NCBI RefSeq assembly: GCF_029784155.1
Contig: NC_073692.1
Location: 22,530,444-22,594,443 of the forward strand
DNA length: 64,000 nt
Direction of reading: 5' to 3'
Source: Uranotaenia lowii
Taxonomy: Eukaryota > Arthropoda > Insecta > Diptera > Culicidae
A model generated the notes under the pieces. It did not search any database and was not told where the DNA came from. It saw only the letters and a program-made list of their open reading frames with translations. This document shows positions 36,991-48,300 of the stretch, one piece after another (position 1 is the first letter of the stretch; each line of letters opens with the position of its first letter). Made by a program: the position numbers and the translations under genes.

Positions 36991-38040
36991 TTTGTAGGAA
37001 TCCTTCCAGTGATTTCTGAGATACCGTATGCTGAATTTTGGCTTTTCCCGTCTCAGATTTCTTCGCGGTCTCAATATGTAAACAAGTCGTTTCGAGCGGT
37101 TTTTGTTTTATTTTATAAATAGGGCAACTTTGAAACATTTCATACCGGTTTTCCGAAATATGGCCAAGCCCAGAAAGTCGATTTTTCACTAAAAATTTTT
37201 GAACACCAAATCTCCATATTTTATGCATTTTTTAGTTACTTGGCATCAAAATTAAAATGTCTGTTTTCAACTTTTCCGTTCGCGTTAGTTGATTGATTCG
37301 GAAGTAAAAATACTGAAACTTTAAAACTCAAAATCGAGTCCGAATCAAGCTGAAACTTAATGGCCAGTTTTTTTTTTTGACAAATCTACAAAATTTATAT
37401 TGTCGATTTTTGGAACGACCTTATTGATTCCATTTGATTCCATCTTGGAAAATTCACTAATTTGCCCTTGAATGCCTACATTTACCACGAGCAAATGGTT
37501 GAATTTTTACTACCTATTTGCTTAAAATTCTTAGCTCCTAATTTTTTAAATTTTCAATTGAATCATAATGGGACAACTAACTTTCAAAAATCAAATAAGT
37601 AAACAAAGTTATAAAATTGAAGTAATTTATCCCTCTACAGCCCAACTAATGAAACCTTTTTGACAAGCGCTATTCCTAAATACTACAACTGAGAGAGGTG
37701 TTTGAACAAAAGATAATTGGAAATTGACCCTTTTTTTTCGGAAAAATTATCAATTTTGTTGCCATAGAAATTCATGTGTTTTTCATTCTAAAAATTATTG
37801 TCTTTGTTATTTTTATTTGAAAGCAGTCATCTTCTTGACAAGTTTTAAGGCAGTTTAAAAATGTAGTAATTTTGTTGAGGACATCAACATCGTGGAAGCT
37901 TATCCTTAAAAGTTATAAAAAAAAATTGTAAAAATTTACAGTTTTTAACGATATCTTCTCAGGCCAAACTTATTCATACAAACTATGTTTAACAGAGTTT
38001 CGAGTCACTTAAAATGAAACAGTTTTGTGGAACACACTTC
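36991..38040. other. AT-rich noncoding sequence
   Basis: An 83-codon minus ORF (36977-37228) has no recognised domain. Nothing else supported. Confidence 0.4.
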
Positions 38041-38985
38041 ATAAAAACACTGAGAACAGACGTACAAGCTGACCCCCGAAACTTGTGTAAAATTTCCAAC
38101 GATCGTTTTGATCCATTTTTTGTTTTTTGGCTGGGCCACCAGATGTCTCCAAACACACCAAAGAGAACTGTCAAAACCAAACTGAGAAAAAAAACTAAAT
38201 TTTGGTCAGTTTTGAACAGGTCGTATGAACTATTTGGCATGTTTCAAGAAACTTGCTGTTAAAGTTTCCTAACACTTTCATTCGGTTGCATAATGGAAAA
38301 ATATCTTAAAAGTTAATCGCTATTGCCTGGAAGCTGGAAGTGCTGAATTTTGGACAATGGGATGCAAAACTGACACTTGAAAGTAATCCATTGAGATGTC
38401 TAGAATCAGTTCTGATGGGTAAAACTGATCGTAAAGAATGTTCCTCATTGACTAGATATATAGACGATTCGTCCTCTGACGATAACCGTTCAAGAAGTGC
38501 AAAAACTTATTGTAAAACTGTTTTTTTTCGACTTCCTCAGTAGTGCAAAAATAAAGAAGTTCATAAAAGTTTATCACCGGTACTTTTTATACGGTTTTTA
38601 CCTATTAAGTTTTTTCGAAAAATGAAACAACTTTGGGGGACATCTGATAATGGGTGAAGAAAAGTAACCGTAAGTACCGTATAAAATAAAGGAATTGAAA
38701 ATCTGTCCTGTCAAAGGAAACTCTTATTGCATTTATCTAGCAATAAATTAAAATCGTCTATTTTAGAGCGGCATTAGTTTTAACCATTAAAGAGTTCATA
38801 TACGATTACGCCTTTTCGAAAACTGGGCACTTAAAAATTTGATTAGTAGCTTTTGAACGGCGCCATAGTTGGCACTGTTTCAAGTCAATTTTCAACGTAT
38901 TTTTTGGATGTCAGCATTTGAAATTTTACACACTTTTTTGAAGATTTTTTGTTCGAGCTTGTACGTCTGTTCTCTGTGATAAAAA
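38041..38985. mobile_element. non-autonomous DNA transposon, CACWGAGAACAGACG ends
   Basis: Element 38048-38978 (931 bp). The left end is CACTGAGAACAGACGTACAA, and the right end inverted is CACAGAGAACAGACGTACAA. Both are followed by GTGTAAAATTTC some 15-30 bp in. ATAAAAA lies directly outside both ends (38041-38047, 38979-38985), a 7-bp or degraded 8-bp duplication. Small ORFs inside do not resemble a transposase. It could be a hAT relative, but this is not certain. Confidence 0.7.
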
Positions 38986-39221
38986 TAATCAGACTGATAC
39001 TGATATTGAAAAAAAACTAAGAAAATATTTCTGTTTTTAAACACCTGCATTTTTCTACTTCGGGTGAGTTCGTAAAAATATGAAGTTAACAGTGGCCAAT
39101 TGTTTGCTTTGTAGCTCTATAATTGATTTAAGTTAGTAATTTTCAAGGATTTTGAAAGCCAATTATAACCATTACCTAAATACATATTCCATGGTGCACT
39201 TTTGTTGTCTTAGCTCACTCT
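38986..39221. other. AT-rich noncoding sequence
   Basis: No supported feature. Confidence 0.4.
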
Positions 39222-39413
39222 GTGTCTGACTCTCCGTTATCGAAAATATTGGATAAAAATATAACCCCCTTATTTGTACTAACGATGGTCCCTAGCAAAC
39301 AAGCTGGATTTAGACCAGAGTTCTGGAATGGCAGTCGAGCTACTAATCTTGTTGTTCCGAGTACAGAAATATTAGCTGCAGCCATGGAAAGTGGAAGGAA
39401 AAGGTGCCTGTGA
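39222..39413 (+). pseudogene. possible LINE reverse transcriptase fragment
   Basis: The 63-codon frame contains VPSKQAGFRPEFWNG followed by SRATNLVVPSTEILAAAMES. It resembles the segment just before motif A of CR1/L2/Jockey-type reverse transcriptases, where QHGFRPGRST, TNL and a DVIYTDFSKAF motif occur in that order. The frame breaks at the point where the catalytic motif should start. The following 39391-39663 frame is not recognisable. A chance resemblance cannot be excluded. Confidence 0.35.
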
Positions 39414-39766
39414 TAGAAATCGGAAGGAAAGTCACGCTATGAAGATGCCACTTACCGCCAAAATCTTTCCGGAGACATTTACGTGCTTAGACAGGGCGAA
39501 GTTTTGGGTGGCGGCTTTCCAGTGTTCCATTTTATGGACTCCAAGTAGGTGGATCATGTTACTTCGGAAAACTTTGCTGAAGAATTATGACAAGTTGACG
39601 CAAAAAGCACTGGCTGGATGGTTGGTCGAGACGGGACGAATTATGAGCTTAACATCAATTTAGACAATCACACTGGATGAGCTTTATAGCACAAATTTTG
39701 GGATTGGTTTCAAATTGCAAACGGGCTAGAATCATAAAATTCTTTGAGAAAATTTTATCACTTGAA

Positions 39767-40423
39767 TCATATCTTTAAAATTTGATACGCATTAATGCAC
39801 TCAGCACCCAGAAAGGATCTGAAGCAAAAGATAACGGGCGTTCCCTCCAGCAGGTCCGGGTCTTCTCGCAAAGCAGATAATCCTATCCCTGCAATGTGCT
39901 CCAGTTTTGCTTCATGAAGTAACTTCCTGCGGGAAGCGTCATTGCAATCCCCATCGGCAGCATCGTCCTCATATGTGAGCGTTTCGATTCCTTGCATTTG
40001 CCGCAGACTTTCGCATTGCCGTAGCTGTCTTGCGGAAACCAAAATAATTAACCGATGCTGCTCGTCTCCCTTGGCTCCGGTAAGCTCCCGGAATCTCTTC
40101 ACGGTTCCGCCACGCAAGGATGCGAACATTATGATCCGGATGCCAAGGCACCGGGACAGGGCTAGGACGGTGTTTAGGAGTGCATCCCTCAAGGGTTGTT
40201 CCGGCGATGGATCCGGGAAGGTTTCCGAGATTGATGGAATTTCGCAGGGATTCAGAACGGGGACGAAAAGCGATGGTGCCTCAGGCTTAGGTTCCAGGGC
40301 TTCCGATGCATCGTAGAAGTGTTTCGGAATATACCACGGTAGATCGCACGGCTTGTTGGTGAACGTTGATGTAAAAAGATCTTCTAAAATGTGATGAACA
40401 AAACTTGAGGCACGGGAGTCCAT
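39767..40423 (-). CDS. 218-residue hypothetical protein, apparently intact single-exon gene
   Basis: One uninterrupted minus-strand frame, from an ATG at 40423 (context CAGCAATATGG) to TGA at 39767. Codon use and composition are unlike the surrounding AT-rich DNA, with a locally high GC content that ends at both ORF edges. The first 90 residues are acidic and proline-rich (PDPSPEQPLRDALLN). Then come hydrophobic beta-like segments, GIRIIMFASLRGG and HRLIILVSARQL, an acidic loop EDDAADGDCND and a C-terminal PVIFCFRSFLGAECI. The alternation suggests a small alpha/beta fold. No signal peptide or membrane segment. I do not recognise the family and give no function. Nearby sequence is a LINE relic and unassigned DNA. 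A minus ORF of 69 codons lies 190 bp upstream (40617-40826) and could be a separate small gene or a 5' exon. Confidence 0.65.
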   Translation of the reverse strand: MDSRASSFVHHILEDLFTSTFTNKPCDLPWYIPKHFYDASEALEPKPEAPSLFVPVLNPCEIPSISETFPDPSPEQPLRDALLNTVLALSRCLGIRIIMFASLRGGTVKRFRELTGAKGDEQHRLIILVSARQLRQCESLRQMQGIETLTYEDDAADGDCNDASRRKLLHEAKLEHIAGIGLSALREDPDLLEGTPVIFCFRSFLGAECINAYQILKI

Positions 40424-41374
40424 ATTGCTGAACCATTCGAATTTTTACTGGTTTTTTTAAACTGCGAGCAATAGTCTACTCTAATTTTATTTCTCCATTT
40501 TTCTAAAAATGATTTCACAGAGTGTGAGAAACTCAAAAGTATCGTAAATTAATAAATTTAGCGGAAGCTAGGAGATAAATTAAACGTTATAATAGCATAA
40601 ATCAACCATCTTGAAACTATACTGCCCAAATGTTCCGTTGATTAATTTCAAACAAGCTATCCACCAAAAAAGGAAAACATTTCCAGCATTTCCTCCAATG
40701 AGCCGGACCAACTAACCGCATCAAATGCCTCAGCCGGAGGAAATACGGAATTGTAAAATTAAACATTAGAACTCCTGCGGTCAACCACCGGACAGATCGG
40801 AAAGTTCGGCTTCCTCCTCCGGTCATTCGTTGATGAAAATTGAGAAAGCAAACAACTGATCCGGTGACCGTTGTTTCTATATCTAGGGCATCAGGCCCGG
40901 TCCAGTTCGGTCAAACCAGCCAAAGGAAACCGAGTGAATCAAATGAATGAATGAATTCGAAGAATGATGACGATTGAGTGCCTTACGGTAGAATTGGTCA
41001 AACCTAAATACACACTGAATTCGGAGGGTGAGATTAAACTTGAATGGGAAACTATAAAATACAAAAATTGTCAGATATTGAAAAAAAAACGGAATTTCTT
41101 AGCACAATAGTTTATTTTTATTTATGTACGAATACTTACCGTAAAATGGGGAAACTTTGACCTACATGATTTTTTTTTTCACATAATCATCAATAACAAA
41201 GTCTAAATTTTAAATATCTAAATATTTCGTCTTTTTTGCAATTATGTTCTCATTCATTCTTTTGTCAAACATTTTTTCGAAAAGTTTATTGAATTTTAAT
41301 AAGGTTTTTGACAAAATACAGTGTTTCAATGATTAACGGAAGTCATTATCTTCAGCTCGTCAGCTAGGATTTCA
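40424..41374. other. noncoding sequence upstream of the 218-residue ORF
   Basis: Contains the unassigned 69-codon minus ORF (40617-40826). From about 41135 there is a fragment of a dispersed repeat (TTACCGTAAAATGGGG ... AATCATCAATAAC) that recurs at about 45178-45290. Nothing else supported. Confidence 0.4.
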
Positions 41375-41580
41375 AAATGGCGCCATTAAGGATTTCAAGA
41401 TGGCGTCAGATTGTAAAATTCGACTTCATTTAGTTAAACTCTTTCTCCCAATACTCATATTGTGGGGATTTTATGCGATTTTTAGTCATTTAATACATTT
41501 GAGGTTCAGCGGAAGCCGCCATCTTGGATTTCAAGATGGCGTCAGAAAACGAAATACGACTTCAATTCATGGTTTATTGA
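41375..41580. repeat. satellite-like units with CAAGATGGCGTCAGA
   Basis: Two units about 140 bp apart share TTTCAAGATGGCGTCAGA, TTCGACTTCA and TTTTATGCGATTTTTAGTCA. The same unit recurs at 47565-47820 and in part at 48175-48300. A small hairpin, CCATCTTGGATTTCAAGATGG, sits at the unit boundary (41517-41540). The 62-codon ORF inside is not a gene. Confidence 0.65.
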
Positions 41581-41887
41581 AACGGTAAATCACAACCAAT
41601 CCCTAATTTATTTCTTTTAAAAAGTCTGTCCAAATTTACTGCACTAATGATTAACAACTCAGAAATGAGGAACTCATCCTTCGCTTGCGTGAGAAACGTC
41701 AAATTTCAGCTATTTTCATTGCTCTTATAAGTATTTGAAAATATTTTTCCAGGCTCGTTTTCAATCAATACCATTATGTTTGCGATGTCATTATGTCAAG
41801 AATTACAATTATATTTATGAAAACAAATTTTTCGCGATTTTTTAAAAATCTTTTTTTTTGCATAGAAATTAATATTTAGTTTAAGAT
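41581..41887. other. AT-rich noncoding sequence
   Basis: No supported feature. Confidence 0.5.
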
Positions 41888-42311
41888 ACTATTTTCTACC
41901 TGGCTAGTGAACGGTAGACAATGTGCAACTGGAGACCCCATACACCCAACCGTCGGGTAGTGGTCATATCACCTCTTGTCTGCAACTCCGATTCTCTACC
42001 TCCCCGTGGTGCTAGCTGGGGTGCGAGCAACCTTAGCGGAGATCGGGAACCCAACCCCGGTGGATGCTTTGGTCGCATGCAGACTGAGTTAGGGGGCTTC
42101 GTACGCGTCTGTTCTCCATGTCAGGGGCGGCGTGCGGAGTGCAACAGCGTCCTGGTGGTGTTCGGGACCCAAAACAGCAACATCACGACGGTCCTCCTGC
42201 GAGATAGTGGGGTTAGCTGCGGGCCTTGCGAGTCTGTGACTACAAAAAAACATAAGCAACGAACAACGAACAACAAATTTCGGATGGAAATCGGCAAAGA
42301 CCCACGCGACG

Positions 42312-43075
42312 AAAAGGGACTAGCGATTGGAAACTTGGAACATGGAACTGCCGATCTCTAAATTTTGTGGGCAGTACCCACGTGCTCTCCAACGAATTGA
42401 AGAGCCGCAAATTCGACATCGTAGCGCTGCAGGAGGTATGCTGGAAGGGCTCCACGGTACGAACGTACCCAGATGGTCGTGCCATCTACCAGAGCTGCGG
42501 CAACACACACGAGCTTGGAACAGCTTTTATAGTGATGGGAAAGATGCAAAAGCGCGTGATCGGGTGGTGGCCGATCAACTCACGAATGTGCCGGTTGAGA
42601 ATCAAGGGCCGATTCTTCAACATCAGCATCATCAACGTGCACAGCCCTCACCTCGAAAGTACCGGTGACGACAAAGACGAATTTTTCGCGCAGCTGGAGC
42701 GTGAGTACGACCGTTGCCCAAAACATGATATCAAGATCGTCATCGGGGATTTTAACGCTCAGGTCGGCCAGGAGGAGGAATTCAAACCGACAATTGGAAG
42801 GTTCAGTGCGCACCAGCTGACCAACGAAAACGGCCTCAGACTTATTGATTTCGGCCGATATTGGCCGTACGTAGTACCTTTTTTCAGCACTGCCTCCCAC
42901 ACAAGTACACCTGGAGATCACCGTACCAAACTCAATCACAGATCGACCACGTTTTGATCGACAGCCAGCACTTCTCGGACATCATCGACGTCAGATCCTG
43001 TCGGGGCGCCAACATCGAGTCGGACCATTATCTGGTGATGGTGAAGATGCGCCCAAAACTCTCCATAGTAAACAA
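42312..43075 (+). pseudogene. LINE apurinic-like endonuclease domain, frameshifted
   Basis: Exonuclease-endonuclease-phosphatase domain of the LINE; it would nick the target DNA. In order: a degraded WN-start region (near 42325), KFDIVALQEVCWKG with the catalytic Glu (frame from 42367), IKIVIGDFNAQVGQ with the Asp/Asn pair, then QIDHVLIDSQHF and IESDHYLVMVKM with the final Asp/His, read in another frame (from 42861). At least two frame changes (near 42360 and 42900) break the ORF. The catalytic residues are still visible, so decay is moderate. Confidence 0.88.
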
Positions 43076-43210
43076 CACGCGAAACCGGCGCCCGCCTCGG
43101 TTAAATATCGCGCGACTGAAGCAACCTGAGGTCGCGGCAGACTACGCGCAATCGGTCGAAGCAGCGCTGCCGGCAGAGGGTGAGCTTGACGAAGCCCCTC
43201 TTGAGGACTG

Positions 43211-44497
43211 TTGGGATACCATCAAAACAGCCATCAACAGTGCTGCGGAGAACGTCATCAGTTATGTGGAGCGATCTCGACGAACGACTGGTTCGACGAG
43301 GAGTGTAGGAGGGTGATGGACGAAGAGAATGCCGCGCGGGCGGCAGTAGTGCAAAGAGGCACCCGTCGAAATGTGGAAAATCACCGACAGCGGAAGAGGC
43401 AGCGAGTCCGACTTTTCCAGGAGAAAAAGCGCCGCCTGGAGGAGGAGGAGCTCGAGGAGCTGGAGCAGCTGCATCGTTCCCAAGAAACACGAAAGTTCTA
43501 TCAGAAACTCAACGCATCCCGCAAAGGCTTCGTGCCGCAAGCCGAAATGTGCCGGGATAAGGACGGGGGTATCCTGACGGACAATCGTGAGGTGATCAAA
43601 AGGTGGAAGCAGCACTCCGATGAACACCTGAACGGCGCACATGTAGGATATCAAGACGGTGGGGGAAGGTACATCGCCGGCGTAGCCAACGACGAAGAGG
43701 AGCCACTCCAAACGACGAGTGAAGTTAAGGAAGCCGTTCGCCAGCTGAATAGAAACAAGTTGGCTGGGAAGGATGGCATCGCAGCTGAACTCATCAAAAT
43801 GGGCCCGGACAGGTTGGCCGATTGCCTACACCGGTTGATAGTCCGGATCTGGGACGTGGAACAGCTACCGGAGGTGTGGAAGGAGGGGGTAATATGCCCC
43901 ATCTACAAGAAGGGCGACAAATTGGACTGTGAGAACTACCGAGCGATCACTGTGCTCAATGCCGCCTACAAAGTGTTGTCCCGAATCCTACTCCGCCGCC
44001 TAACGCCACAAGCAAACAGATTCGTGGGAAGTCACCAGGCCGGCTTCATGGAGGGACGGTCAACGACGGACCAGATATTCACATTACGGCAAATCCTCCA
44101 AAAATGGCGGGAACACCAAGTCCCTACGCACCATCTATTCATCGACTTCAAAGCCGCATACGACACGATCGACCGTAACGAGCTATGGAAAATCATGGGC
44201 GAGAACGGCTTTTCCGGGAAGCTGATCAGACTGATCAAGGCGACGATGGATGGAACGCAGTGCTGTGTGCGGATCTCGGGTGAATTGTCGAGTTCATTCG
44301 AATCGCGCAGGGGGCTTCGACAAGGTGATTGTCTATCCTGGATCCTAGGAACAAGACGAGCGGGGGCGCAACGAGCGAGGTGGTTAGACCAAGTGGAGCG
44401 TGATCTGGCGAACGTGGGGTGCCCAAGAAATTGGAGAACGGTTGCTATGAACCGAGTGAATTTTAGGAATTATGTTCGTCAAGTTATGTCGTACTAA
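43211..44497 (+). pseudogene. LINE reverse transcriptase missing its catalytic YxDD region
   Basis: Frame of 428 codons. It starts with basic linker sequence. Then come NKLAGKDGIAAELIK, EGVICPIYKKGDKLDCENYR and QAGFMEGRSTTDQIF (about residue 280). Motif A is HLFIDFKAAYDTIDR (about 307), and motif B is RRGLRQGDCLS (about 365-375). Directly after this the frame jumps to WILGTRRAGAQRARWLDQVE and the usual RTE-type C-terminus ending VRQVMSY. The YxDD catalytic motif and the thumb region are therefore deleted, but the reading frame is kept across the junction near 44337. The product could not reverse-transcribe. Confidence 0.9.
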
Positions 44498-44540
44498 TAC
44501 TATGTAAATAAATAATAAAAATAAATAACTATTTTCTACC

Positions 44541-45741
44541 AAAAATCTTGACTAGCAGTCTAAAAGATGCTCATAATATGGCTAACACATAACTATGTCA
44601 TAAACTTTTCCTGATCACATCTCAATACTGCAACCATCATGGTCGCTGGAAAAAAATAAAAAAAAAATATACTCGAAAAACTGACGGAATCGAAAAGAAC
44701 AAAAAAATTAAAAATTAAAATCTAACATGTTTCATAAAAGCATTTAATAGCTTTTGAAAATAAATTACTCCATTTGGCACCACTTTGCGTCATGCAAAAT
44801 CAAAGCTTCAACATCTCAGAGTTGATTTTTGATGGAACGTATTTCTCAATATCGGTATGAGGAAATTGCATTTTATATGTGCTTTTTTTCAAAATTGATC
44901 ATAAGCATACACGGTTTGAGGTAAGGGCTGAGGCCTTTTTCAAGATGGTGCTCGTCTTGAACTGTCACTGTATGCTTATAGTAAATTTTCATTGATTGAA
45001 AAATATTTAAATCACATTAGTGACTACGATCAAATGATTAACACAAATTCAAATTTCATGTTTTGAGGTTCTTTTGATCAGCATTAGAGTGTCTTACCTG
45101 GGATTTCTCGGGAATACAAAAATAATCGGGAATTCCTGAGTCCCGGGAGCTACCGGAGCCAATAAAAAGTGCTAAATTACCGTACAACGGAGTAACATTG
45201 ATCACCGGGGTAGCTTTGATCAACATGATTTTTTTTTCAGATAATCATCAATAACTAAGTCTAATGTTAAAATCTCTCAAAACTTTTTTCTACGTTTAAA
45301 AACCAATACCTAAGTGGAATTTCAAATTGGGAAAAGTCGGGTTTGTTTCTTAAAATTGCAAATGTACGTAAAAATGTTATTTTAAAATCTAGAAGTTTCT
45401 ATTTTTTCGAAGGCTCGCAAACAAACACCCGTCCTGATGAAATTAAAGCGTTTAGAAGCAAACAGGTTGATTTATGCGAGAGTTCAACTTTTCTCCTTAG
45501 TAAATGTGTAGTTTTTGTTGTAGTTTGAGGTGAATTTTTGATGTTTAAAAAATAGAGACATTTTTCAAGAGTGAGCCAATCTAGGACTGGCTGATAAATT
45601 TTGAAGGTAAAAATAAAAGAGGAACAGTGCGAGGGCCTAGGAATTTAAATGAAGGCGAAATTTCAATTGTTTTTGTTGTGAAAATGATATAAGTAATGTT
45701 AAAAAATTTAGCCCCCTAATTTATGCAGCATCATTGTCCAT
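44541..45741. other. AT-rich noncoding sequence with repeat fragments
   Basis: Holds an imperfect hairpin at about 44889-44980 (ATAAGCATACA ... TGTATGCTTAT) and a copy of the GGGGTAGCTTTGATCAACAT repeat at about 45178-45290, matching 41135-41215. A 61-codon ORF (45343-45528) is unsupported. Confidence 0.4.
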
Positions 45742-46112
45742 TAGACTGAGTCGATTTGGGGTCATTTTGAAATTTCTCGAACCCTGGGGTCTAAAAAGCT
45801 TTGTCTTGGTCCAAAACTCATCCACGATTTTTTACAAAATTTTTAAGTAACGTTTACATGAGTAAATTTGAACTTTTAGGTTTTTATGGGAAAATTAAAT
45901 ATTATGTACTGAAAAATCATCATCATTTTTGTTCCGTCTGTGGAACCGAACCAGTTGATGGTTTTTGTGCCAATTTATAAAATTCCTAAAGGAAACTTTC
46001 CGCTGAACAACTTTGTCCAAGACCGTAACTTCGTATCTTATAAGGAAAAAAAGTTATAAGCTGTTTAACAAGGGTATGTCTTTTCGCACTGATAAACAAT
46101 AAATTCAATTAC
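45742..46112. mobile_element. half of a TAGACTGAGTCG fold-back element
   Basis: Starts TAGACTGAGTCGATTTGGGG and follows the left arm of the elements at 29231 and 34200 through AATTCCTAAAGGAAA and AGGGTATGTCTTTT to AATAAATTCAATT. It stops at the centre of the palindrome. Divergence is clearly higher than between the two tandem copies. No second arm follows. Confidence 0.8.
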
Positions 46113-47145
46113 TGGTTTTTAAAATATGAAACATGTCACATTCCCGTTTACAAAAAAAAATCGAAAAATATTAAAAAAAAAGTGATAAATCTTACTCCAG
46201 ATTATTTTTTTTCCCTCAATACTGGTTAAAACATTGATTTAAAAAAAACCTTATGATCAAAAACTTAGTGTACAAGTGAAAACAACAAAAAATCCATAAA
46301 ACCAAACAGTTTAAATATAGACACGTTAAGAAAAGAAACTCAATGTTCTATTGTGCAAAATTCATCATATAAAACTCCCTTTCGCAAACTGTTGACAGCA
46401 GCAAAATCATCGGCAAAGAAATGACATATTTTGAAACAAAAGGTTAGTTATCTGAAAACCTTCAAGATTTGATAAATAGCTTAAAATCTAGCTAGCTTAC
46501 GTTTATCGATAGTAGAACATCTTCCTTAATTATTTCAAATTTTTGCACCAAGAATCAGTCAAAATTGTTGTTTAAAGCACTTAGTTTTTGGGTCCTTCGT
46601 TATATCATTACTTCTTGCATGAAGCTAAGGTTTTGTATGCAGTAGAGTGTTAAAATCTTCAATTTATATTTTTCCGGGATCGCGAGAATGCCCGGAAAAT
46701 GGATCGTCAGAATTCCCGATTCAAAAACATTCGTAATTGAAAGTTGGACGATGGTGCTGCATACATTTAGGGGCAAATTTGGTAAACATTGCCTAGAAGA
46801 TTGAGACTTCAAGATCACATGAAATTTGAAATTTGAAATCATCATACAATTCTCTGGGCCTTCCCAAAATTCACATTTTATTTTTTTTAATTCTAAAATT
46901 TGATAGAATTCCTAGCTATTTTTCTTCTTATAATGTCGCTACATTTTAACTAATAAAAAAATACACAATATAACAAAAAATATCACTGTATCTAATCACA
47001 TACGGAAGAACTATTGAAGTATCCCATAAAACAACCTGTTAACTCTCAAATGCTTTGATTTTGTGCTAGGTTTGTTTGCGAGGCATCGAGAAAAAAATAT
47101 AATTTAACATTTTTAAACTAAATTCCTTTGGAAATAAAAATTTAC
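46113..47145. other. AT-rich noncoding sequence
   Basis: An 81-codon minus ORF (46600-46845) is unsupported. Nothing else seen. Confidence 0.4.
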
Positions 47146-47262
47146 GTAGAGAAATGAATCCAACTTAGATGAAATTTCAGGGACTACATAAGAGAAAATG
47201 GATGTTGAAAAACATGCGAAAAATGATGAAATTTCATCTAAGATAGATTCATTTCTCTACAA
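47146..47262. repeat. small inverted-repeat hairpin (MITE-like)
   Basis: Arms of about 34 bp: GTAGAGAAATGAATC...AACTTAGATGAAATTTCA at left, mirrored by TGAAATTTCATCTAAGAT...GATTCATTTCTCTAC at right, around a 50-bp centre. No clear target duplication. Confidence 0.7.
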
Positions 47263-47564
47263 AAAAAAAAAAGTTTCGCTGACTGAATGTTTGAGTCAAG
47301 ACCCATCTCTGGGTCGCAATTTAAAAATAAAAATTTACCTTTTTAAAACTCAAATTATAAGCTTTCAAAGGTAAAACAAAAAAGAAAAAAAAAACAAAAT
47401 AAGAAAAAAAACTAGTAAGATTAATATGCGTTTAAATAAAACTGTAACTATACTCATAACTGGATTTAACGAGATCCATAGTAATAAATCATAACTAAAT
47501 AAGATAAGTCAACATCGAAATATGAAATATGATTTATTCATAAAAGCAATTTAGAGTCGTTGGG
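47263..47564. other. AT-rich noncoding sequence
   Basis: No supported feature. Confidence 0.5.
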
Positions 47565-48300
47565 CCCTTTCACCATATATTGTGGATGTTTTATGCGATT
47601 TTCAGTGATTAACAAAATGTTGAAGTTCAGCGGGAGCCGCCATCTTGGAGGTCAAGATGGCATCCGAAAGTGAAATTCGATTTATATTCGTTTAGTCCTA
47701 TCACCCAATAGGCTCATATTTTGGAAGTTTCATGCGATTTTTAGTCATTTACAGCATCTTGGAGTTCAAGATGGCGTCAGATTTTGAAATTCGACTTCTT
47801 TATAGCCTAGCCTTTTAACCCAAACTTAGGTTGCCAGAAATTTTTCAGCACGTATCTGGACCGGATAAATCCAAACAACTTTATATAAAAACCAAATTTT
47901 GTCAAAACCCAGGAATTACTCAACAAAAATAAAAAAAAAATTGAAAAAAATGTTTTTTTTTTCAAAAATCATAGGCAGATTTTAAATCGTATTTAAAGCT
48001 TCCAAAAAACCATTCATTATTATTTTTATGAAACTTGCTACTCAACAAATTTTGTTTTTGAGGCATAATTAGAAAAATTGACAACAAAATTATCTTCGTT
48101 TGATTTGACAAAATAAGTGAATAAATTCAAGAAAAATACGTGCATTTTTCAAATGAAATTTGAGCAACCGGTCCGGGCTTGGCAGTTTTCAAATTTTACC
48201 CAATACTTATACTGCAGGGGATTCATTTGTTCCATTAGTTTGCAGCATTTGAAGTTCAGCGGAAGCCGAAGAAATTTGGCTTATTATAATTTAGCCCTTT
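47565..48300. repeat. satellite-like CAAGATGGCGTC units plus a GGTTGCCAG repeat fragment
   Basis: Units like those at 41375 recur at 47575-47690 and 47700-47815 (about 117 bp apart), and a partial one at 48175-48300 (AGTTCAGCGGAAGCCG). Between them, 47829-47960 starts GGTTGCCAGAAATTTTTCAG and matches the fragment at 13170-13295 in the opposite orientation. Confidence 0.6.

Larger units (their letters stand above)
41888..44540 (+). mobile_element. RTE/JAM1-like LINE, 5'-complete but internally deleted
   Basis: Element 41901-44527 between 13-bp direct repeats ACTATTTTCTACC (41888-41900, 44528-44540), the footprint of target-primed reverse transcription. The 5' end starts with GC-rich untranslated sequence. 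The 3' end is a short AAATAA-type repeat tail (about 44508-44527), typical of RTE-clade elements and unlike poly(A). Coding order is endonuclease then reverse transcriptase, with no separate nucleic-acid-binding ORF. The GC content contrasts sharply with the flanks. Length is 2.6 kb against roughly 3.2 kb expected for the clade. Confidence 0.92.

Noticed and set aside
40617..40826. 69-codon minus ORF upstream of the 218-residue gene as an annotated gene
   Set aside because: Plausible but unsupported; kept only as a note.
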